DNA of 64,000 nt, from assembly GCF_036323735.1 (NCBI RefSeq), contig NC_086020.1, forward strand, positions 124,796,710-124,860,709. The letters run 5' to 3'. The notes under the pieces were generated by a model. It did not search any database, was not told where the DNA came from, and worked only from the letters and a program-made list of their open reading frames with translations. The stretch is from Rattus norvegicus (Eukaryota > Chordata > Mammalia > Rodentia > Muridae). The translations under genes and the position numbers were made by a program. Below, in pieces: positions 56,558-64,000 of the stretch. Within the stretch, counting starts at the first letter, position 1. The number at the start of each line of letters is the position of its first letter.

Positions 56558-59500
56558 ATATACATAAACTAAATCAGAGGGGAACCTGGGGAAGGATGGA
56601 GCCTGGAGTAAAAAGAGAACGGGGCTGACTGGTCTGCACGTGAGAAGCAGGAGTCAGGGAAGATGGTGGATATACTACAAGTGTATGCTATGGTTAAAAG
56701 TAATGTACTTTGTTAAACACAACACTGCTCACAATAATATGTTCTTAATGCAAACAAAAGAAATGTGGGTGCCACATAAAAGCCGTATGACTTAAGAGCC
56801 TGGTATAATGAGAAAGTTAAACATGAACAGCTATTTCTCTTGTTGCTGGGTTATTTGGAAAATGAAAGAGAGATTTGAGAGAGAAAACAGATGAGTCCAA
56901 CCCTTATCTTTAGTTCAAACCTGATGAAAAGGAATGCTGCATTATTATAGCTCAAGTGAGAGACCTTGAAAGAGAGAAGACAGCTAGGTTTATGGGTTCC
57001 TCGCTGCATTGTTCATGGAAAGTCAGGCTCATGTGTTATCTTTATCTAGGTTTTTCCTAATCTGAAAACCTTCAGTTGTCTGCTTAATATTTCCTTTTTA
57101 TGGTTCACATAAAATGCAATCAGAGGGAACAAAAATATGTTTCCCATTATCTAGTTGTTGCCTATGTTGATGTATAAAAACGGAAAACATCTTGAATTCC
57201 ACGCACTCAGATAATCATGTAGGACGGATGATAAAGCATTGTTATGTCTACTGGTGGTAAAGTCACAAAAATTAATAAATGATTATTAACCAACATCAGA
57301 AACAATCTCACTCAAAACATATGTGCTTAACCATATAACAAATGCAATTGAAAGTATATCAAATTTGAAAGTAAAATATTTGCATGTGGGATAATTGAAC
57401 TTGAAAAGCACTTTATGTATTAATGACTACAGGTTAAAGGTTAAGAAAAGATGACCAATTAATGGTACCTTGTTGCTGAACTTCTATCGAGCTCAAGTTA
57501 ATTCAGTCCAGATCAGCTGGTGCTTAGAGAAAATGAAAGCAATGTCCATCGTGGTGTGGGCAACATGGAAGCCTCTGTGATCGAGTTGTGTGGGAATACA
57601 TGATGCTCAACTCTACCAAATCATGGATCGGGAACAGCACACCTGAAATGTATTTTCATATTCCTGATTTTCTCTGAAATTTCAGTCTGACAGTACAGGA
57701 CAGAATATGTGTTAGAAAATGAAATCACTCTGCATCGCCACACTGTGTCTACCAAACATATGAAATACAGTTTTCTCTTTTCTCCCACTCAAGCAGTTCT
57801 CATTGTCACGGCATTCACATGGTGACTCACGCTTGAGCTGGCGATGTGTCCAAGGAAATAGTCCTACACATAGGCCCCAAGCCTAAGCATGCATGACAAA
57901 AACTACAATTTTTAAAATGCTTTCTAATCATTCAGAATGGCATAGGCCTTTACAATTTATTAGGGAATGATTAACGCTTTGGTCTACCTAAAAAAAATAA
58001 ATCAATGAGTCCATCAATATTTGACACAGTTGTAGCTGAGGGGATATTGGTGTGCAGTAATTTAGAGGTGGGAGGATGGGGGTGAGGTCAAATTGTGCTA
58101 TCCAGTCCCTAACTCCCCAGGGGTTCTACACAGGTGTGCTTCAATACACATCAGTCTTAGCTTCTTTGCCTTTCTGGGACCATGAGGATTTTCTCAAGTC
58201 TCCACAGCACAGTGAGAGTGGCAGAGCTATTAGAGCTTCTGACATCACCACCTGTGCAGCAGCTGGATGCAAACCCCAGGAAAGACAAACAAATCAGTGT
58301 GTGAGGGAACTTTAGAGGATTGCAAAAATACTGCAGTGCAGAATTCATTTCTGAACTCCCTAAGCACTCTGAACCTCTTGATCTGTACCAATCTTTTTCA
58401 TTTGATTTTTTTCCTGCTGAGCGTTCTAAATTCAGAGTAAAGAATTTGAAAAAAGTGCAAGGTTCAGAGTACAGGTCCTCAAGCAATAGAAGAATTTACC
58501 TTTCCTCATCAATTTCTGGAACAGGTCCTAACTCAGATGCTCAAAAGCATAAGGCAAACCAAAGGAAGACCCCAGGCTGCAAGGTACCAGTAGGAGGGAG
58601 AGAGAGGGGAAGAGACTGCACATCCCTTTTCTGTTTTCCATGGTGCTTGCTCAATGGCCTTTAGACCATTAGGTCCTTAGGACAATTGATCCTTTTTCAG
58701 AGACTTGATGAATGGAGGTTAGCCAAAACAATAGAAATAATATTTTAAAATGTAAAAAAAATTCAAAGAGCCTACAGTTAAGGTTGTGTTCATGCACTTT
58801 TAATGGTTTTAGCAAAATCACACTGGAAATGCTGAACTAATCTACTGAACTCAATCTCACTTGTAGGGCTATTAGCCTATAGTGATGACATTCACATTAT
58901 ATAAGGGCTGTATTTTACCGTGTTCTAAAGTAATACTCAATATTATCTTTTTATTAACAGATAATGTGGTTGCATTATTAATTCAAAGCTACAGAAAGAT
59001 TTAGAGAGAGAATGCAAATTCTGAATGCCATTTCAATGACTAAATTGTATGACTTCATACAATAATTTTATAAAGCAGTTTAGACCCATAAAATTATTAA
59101 ATAGTCTCAGACAGTGAACACCAATGTCTATTTTTCTGAACAACGTTTCCTCAGACAACTCATTAAAATCTGGGCTGAGTGACTCAAAGTAATTTTTACT
59201 CTGGAAACAAGAAATAACTGAAACAAATGAGATATCAACAAGATTGCCCAAAGTCATTTATTGGACAGAACAGAAACAGATAGATCTCAGTCATTAGACT
59301 CCAGCGCTTCGGGTCAGTCATGTAAGTGATGGGACTCTTTGTATGTAATGCCACTACTGAAAATATTTACATGTTAAATGAAAATTCTTAGTCTGTACTG
59401 ATTAGACTAAGAAGATATCTTTGCAGCTTTCAAACAGTGCTTTTGACAAGATTTCTAAGACCACATCAAATTGGAATTTCTTAATATTTCATATATAATT

Positions 59501-59704
59501 ACATGCATATTCTCTGTGTATATCTGTATGCATCCATAACTATATGTGCATAAATATGTTGCATAATTCAGATAGCACTTAACAAAAGATACGAATTATT
59601 TATAAGAGCTGGACATTCTGGAATGGTAGGAATTAATGTATTCACATAAAAGTCTACATGATAACTCTCAGTCTCCCTTCCACTCCTGCTGAAAATATAT
59701 TCTT
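56555..59704. other. Unique DNA
   Basis: No repeat or gene recognised over 3.1 kb. Facing frames of 109 and 114 codons at 58157-58664 overlap on opposite strands and have no known motif. Confidence 0.45.
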
Positions 59705-60060
59705 TCTTGTTTTTAATTTTTTATTGGATATTTTCTTTATTTACATTTCAAAAGTTATCCCCTTTCTGAGTTTCCCCTCCAGAAACCCCCTATCCCATCC
59801 CCCCTACTCCTGCTTCTATGATGGTGTTCTCCCCATCCACCCACTCCCTCCCACCCTACACTGGGGCACCAAGACTTCCCAGGACCAAGGGCCTCTTCTC
59901 CCACTGATGCCCAACAAGGCCATCTTCTGCTACAGATGCGACTGGAGCCATGTGTACTCTTCGGCTGGTAGTTTACTTCCTGGGAGCTCTGGGGTGTCTG
60001 GTTGGTTGATATTGTTGTTCTTCCTATGGGGTTGTAAACTCTAGTCCTTTCTTATGCCTG
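59705..60060 (-). mobile_element. Lx-type L1 3' UTR, antisense
   Basis: The complement of the 3' end: 'tttattggatattttcttta', 'tttacatttcaaaagttatc', a CCCC-rich block, 'cctacactggggcaccaaga', 'gaccaagggcctcttctccc', 'cactgatgcccaacaaggcc', 'gctggtagtttacttcctgg', 'tcctatggggttgtaaactc'. Same family as 15485-15935 in opposite orientation. Confidence 0.93.
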
Positions 60061-60602
60061 ATATAGAAAATGAAAAGTCAAAGCTACTGGCCAAGGAAAG
60101 GCGACAGTAACATGTTGGGGGTAGATAGCTTCCTAGGAAGAATGCAGGTTTTAGAGCCTAAGTTACTGCCCAGTATCTTCCCCGTCACCACACAGCTAAG
60201 CCTCATCCATAGTCACATTCTAGAAGAGCTCTGTTTCTTCCTTCTAACACTTCCTCAGCTTAACCTCCTACAGATGATATATGGTCATATATGGTCACCT
60301 AGGTACATACGATGGAACTGGGTGCCCACTGAGTCTTACTGCCCAGTGCTGAGACCCTAACATTTCTAACAGGTACTTTAGTAATTACCTTCTCAGTACA
60401 TTTGGGTGGATGAATTAATATTTGAATAAGTCAAAATGAAAATAAAACAATAAACCAAAAGAAGTAAAGAAGTTTTCTCTAATTCCTTGTTTAAAGTACT
60501 TGACAAGGTCCCCCATAAATAGACCTCACACCCTGAAAAGGCCTTTCTGTGAGATCTGGGCTCTGGGGGATGCATCAACTGGTCCCTCTGAGGCTTGATC
60601 TT
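60061..60602. other. Unique DNA
   Basis: Nothing recognised. Confidence 0.45.
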
Positions 60603-60722
60603 GATCAAACTGGCATGAACTCAGTGTAGCATGGGCTGACCTTGAACTTTTGAAACTTCCGTCTCACCCTCTACAGTAGCTGGAATTACTGGCCTGTGTC
60701 ATCATACTTTTCCATGCCTCCT
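60603..60722 (-). mobile_element. B1/proto-B1 SINE, antisense
   Basis: 'aactggcatgaactcagtgt', 'agcatgggctgaccttgaac', 'gtagctggaattactggcct' and 'gtgtcatcatacttttcc' match the complement of an old B1. Confidence 0.75.
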
Positions 60723-60884
60723 TTATAAATAACTTTGACATGTGACTGTATGAATTTGTTAAATGTATATGCTATCATAATAAAATTTGAATTTTGAAGG
60801 TTGTAATATAAAACAAAAATTTAGAAGGGCTTCCCAACTTTTTTTTTCACCTCAAAAATGTCCTATTTTCTTTTTTCTGTCACA

Positions 60885-61178
60885 ATATTTGGCTGTGGAA
60901 GACCTGTGTTTGGATCATCAGTAGGAACATAAAAATTCAGGAACAGGGACATATTCCTGTACCTTAGGTCTGAGAGGCAAATACAGTAGGACCCCAGGAG
61001 GCTTACTGGTCAGCCAGTCTAGCCAGCCAGTAAGCTCCTGTTTCAGGGAGGCACCCTGATCTAAGAGGGAGGAAAAGCATGACAGAGGACTACACCTGCT
61101 TGATCTCTTGCCTCTACACACATGCAAGGACACATGAACATGCATGCATACATGTATACAACATACACATGAACATAG
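60885..61178 (+). mobile_element. B4 SINE, nearly full length
   Basis: 'gacctgtgtttggatcatca', 'cagggacatattcctgtacc', 'gaggcttactggtcagccag', 'tctagccagccagtaagctc', 'ctgtttcagggaggcaccct', 'gacagaggactacacctgct' and 'ctcttgcctctacacacatg' followed by CATGAACATGCATGCATAC reproduce the full B4 order. Confidence 0.9.
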
Positions 61179-61322
61179 CATCAAGTATTGTACTCACAAC
61201 ACCCAGGGATGATATAATCAGTGTCTATGACTACGCATGTTTGTAGTCAGCAAATGTCCATGACTGAAAGCTGCTTTACAATGAAGTACATTGGAAGTAA
61301 TTTTGCCAACATTCTATAACAA

Positions 61323-61331
61323 AGATGAGAG

Positions 61332-61395
<64 letters not shown>

Positions 61396-61396
61396 G
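61323..61396. repeat. (GA)n microsatellite
   Basis: About 37 GA units with minor interruptions, giving an RERE-type frame that is purely compositional. Confidence 0.96.
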
Positions 61397-62689
61397 AACA
61401 GAGACAGACAGAGAAAGTGTTATTGAAAAGGAAGAGTAGACTTATCTTCAGGAAAGGTTCTGTCTCCTGCTTTGCAGAATATACTAAGGCTTGGGTTCAA
61501 TGGGTGAGGGGAAACCAAAACAAAACACTGTCACTGCTGCTGTCTCTATTCCCCCAGCCAGGAAGGCATCTGAGACACACTTTAACCACCAGTTCAATCA
61601 CATGTAGATGAAAAGCCAACGCAGGATAATGTGAAGAGATCTTCACCTAGACGACTGTACAAGTCTTGAAAGAGTAAAACCATTTCAGGGCAAGTTTCAA
61701 AAAAATACATCCATTAGCCACATAGGAACACAGGTTCATAAAGAGGTAGGAGACATGAAGAAAGGAAATAAAAGGCAAAGAAACTCAAGTGGATACAAAG
61801 ATGGCTTAGACTCAGACTTAGCCCCAAAGACAGCCAGGAAGTTGGCAGGACTGGGGACACAGTATCTGGGCTGGGGAGAAACCACCCCGCCCAGACACCA
61901 CTACCCCATTGAGAAGAAATGCCACACACGAAATATGTTTGTGTCTTTATAGTTCATAGTGTCTGTAAAAGAGTTCTTATTACCTTAATTTCCACAGGAA
62001 ACAGCAATATACCTTTCAAACACACTACATTTGTAAGTGGCCAGAATGCCTAATTTCTGCCATCCTTAAAATGTCCGGCAATAAAAGATGAGAAAGGAGC
62101 CTTCTTGGGATGTTTAGAAACAGAATAAGCAGCAGGGAGAAATTTCCTTTTCCTTTTAAACAAATTTGAAAATGGGCGTGCTTCCAACTCATAAAAGGGA
62201 ATGTTTACTTCTCCTGGGCCTATCCAAAAGATCTGGTTACATCCCTGGGCAAAGCCTCCTCTCAGAGATAGCGTGTGTCAATCAGAACTACTGATAAGCT
62301 AGGCAGGAAATTGTGCATGAACATAAGTGCAGGACACTCAGAATTATTACCAAGCACGGCATGTGCCTTAATCCCTCAAAGAAACTTTTCTACTTGTAGA
62401 AGAGTAAATTAATTAAAAGCAGCCTGGTTAATACCAGCAAGTCCTCAAACAATAAGGATCCATGACATCATCTGAGAAAAGACCCGGGCTCACTTCTTAC
62501 AACTCACTGCATTAGTCGCCACTGGTATCAATTTAGGACATCAGGAAAGATCAGTGGGTGAGTCTGCAGAAACCACTCTACTGCCATCTAGCACATTATA
62601 TTGATTAAAAATCTAATACCCAGGCTTAGGGTGAAATTTCAGTTGTACAGAATCAAGTTTAGAATGCAGAAGACTGGGAGCAAAAAGTA
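61397..62689. other. Unique DNA
   Basis: No gene or repeat recognised. Confidence 0.45.
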
Positions 62690-62825
62690 AAAGAGAGATG
62701 GATAAAAGAGAGAAAGAGGTTGAGAGGGAGGGAAGAAAGGAGGCATAGGAGAAGGAGGGAGGAAGAGAGGAGGAGGATGAGAAAGGAAGAGAGGAGGGGA
62801 TAAAAGAACAGAGAAGAAGAGAGAA
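62690..62825. repeat. Polypurine (GA/GGA)-rich tract
   Basis: About 135 bp of almost pure purine on the plus strand with GAGAGG, GGAAGAGAGGAGG and GGGAGG words. Confidence 0.9.
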
Positions 62826-63842
62826 TTCAGTATCTACCTGTGCTGTGTTCTATAGGAAGAGACTACAGTATAGAACGCAAGTTACATAAGTTTTAGACCT
62901 AGTCTTAGTTCTAGAATTTGTGTAAAGCTGTTAAGTGCTTTTAAACAGAAAATGAAGGGGAAGGGGAAGCAGTCTCCATTTTCCTACTTAAACATGTAGC
63001 ATTTTATCAAGGAAACCCCACAAGGAGTCCTATGTGCTGAGGGGATGGCTTTTTCTCTTCACCAACCCCCCTCTCTCCTCATTCTGGTGACCCCAAAAAT
63101 CTCTTTTGCAAAGCTTGAGTCTCCTTGAAGACAAAACACATTCTGGTTGCTCTTGCTTCTAAGAACTCATCCGAGGCCACACAGTGCCAGTGTGAGAACA
63201 TCACATGTGCGAAGTGCCAATCAAGCAGCTAAATGTCTTTATGCTTTCCTCTGCACATAGACCTGCAATCTTAACACCTATGAAGTCTACGTATAAAGCT
63301 CTTAGGCACTGCCATGATGCTTTGAAAAGTGTTAAAACGCTGTGCCTTAGTTTGCTTGAGACCACTACTTCCTTTGAATGTGTCCTCAGTCTTTCCTCCT
63401 AAGTGAGATAGTCAGACTCTTGTCCTGTGACACCCGGGTGAGAAACAGTTTGAAGGAAGAGGGTGTGTTTGGAGGAATGGTCTTATCCCCGGGCTGTCTG
63501 GCTGTAGAATTTGGGGCCTGACAGGAAACAACACATCACAGCCAAGTTCATGCAGTGCAGCAAAGCTCCTCTCATCACAGTGGGCAAGATGCAGAAAGAC
63601 AAACATGAGTCCATGAGTATCCCAAAGTGTGTTGAAATTATGAATCCAGCAGTATCTTAGTCCACTGTTGGGAACAGAGCCCAGCTGACCATCCATTTCC
63701 CAAGTCTGCCACTGCTTTACCTGGGACCAAATCCTCCCCAGAAGGTTAATTTCATATCCACACATCCAAGCCATCACACACAAGTAGATAGTAACACTGA
63801 CAAGGCTGCATTTCTGAAATCTCATGTTTCCTAAACCTGATT
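62826..63842. other. Unique DNA; 137-codon chance ORF on minus strand
   Basis: The frame at 63412-63825 (-) begins MRFQKCSLVSVTIYLCVMAW and has no domain I recognise. No promoter, splice or poly-A context was found. Left unannotated as a gene. Confidence 0.4.
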
Positions 63843-64000
63843 TATTTATTTTAATTTTTATAGGATATTTTTTATTTACATTTCAAATGTTACCCCCTCT
63901 CCCGGTTTCCTGTCCATAAACTCCCTATTCAATCCCCTCTTCCCCTTCTTGTATGAGGGTGTTCACCACCCTCCCATCTACCCCTTCCCACCTCCCCACC
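63843..64000 (-). mobile_element. Lx-type L1 3' end, antisense, runs off the window
   Basis: 'ttataggatattttttattt', 'acatttcaaatgttaccccc', 'tctcccggtttcctgtccat' and 'tgtatgagggtgttcaccac' are the complement of the last part of an Lx-type L1. The body continues beyond the window. Confidence 0.92.

Noticed and set aside
58157..58664. Facing 109- and 114-codon frames as a gene pair
   Set aside because: They overlap antisense over the same unique sequence, share no motif with known proteins and fit chance.
63412..63825. 137-codon minus-strand open frame as a host gene
   Set aside because: A stop-free run of 137 codons has a chance of about 0.1-0.2% per start, so a few are expected in 64 kb on two strands. 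Composition is not protein-like and no family is recognised.

Overview
The window is vertebrate nuclear DNA, almost certainly from a rat (Rattus) or a very close murine relative. It is about 40% GC by eye, CpG-poor and packed with rodent repeats. The strongest species indicator is a nearly intact ID SINE (the BC1-derived family abundant in rat) on the minus strand at 34371-34481. A full-length rat-type LINE-1 at 16594-23345 and many older rodent L1 3' ends, B1, B3/B2 and B4 SINEs agree with this. Older mammal-wide repeats (L2, MIR) are present at low similarity. Family names here come from recognising consensus-like sequence by eye, not from a database search.

I find no convincing host protein-coding gene, tRNA, rRNA or known ncRNA gene. 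The only real coding remnants are ORF1 and ORF2 of the LINE-1, and both are disabled. The region therefore looks like a gene desert or part of a large intron. Prokaryotic features (operons, CRISPR, IS elements) are neither expected nor seen.

Layout. 1-9.6 kb: L1 3' ends in both orientations (574-1005, 5765-6150, 6755-7055), an LTR-like stretch, an L2 remnant and scattered SINEs. 9.5-15.9 kb: mostly unique AT-rich DNA with two B3 SINEs carrying (TG)n tails, two hairpin-forming inverted repeats, and a B1 with a long purine tail followed by an Lx-type L1 3' end. 16.6-23.35 kb: the full-length L1 with a tandem 5' UTR monomer, ORF1 with a triplicated 66-bp coiled-coil segment, ORF2 with recognisable endonuclease, reverse transcriptase and zinc-knuckle motifs, a G-rich 3' UTR, an A-rich tail and a candidate 13-bp target-site duplication. 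23.4-42 kb: largely unique sequence with a MIR carrying a splice-like acceptor and donor, B3 and B4 SINEs, microsatellites and the young ID insertion. 42-54 kb: two minisatellites plus a short one, an L1 nested inside an older repeat, long (CT)n and (TA)n tracts, and a long poly-T SINE tail. 54-64 kb: B3 and B4 SINEs, (GA)n tracts, an old L1 ORF2 fragment and two antisense L1 3' ends, one running off the window.

I see no new biological system. The points most worth a second look are the one-sided pattern of single-base deletions in the L1 ORFs, the 14.5-kb hairpin, the MIR-derived exon candidate, the 31-bp minisatellite and the very young ID insertion.
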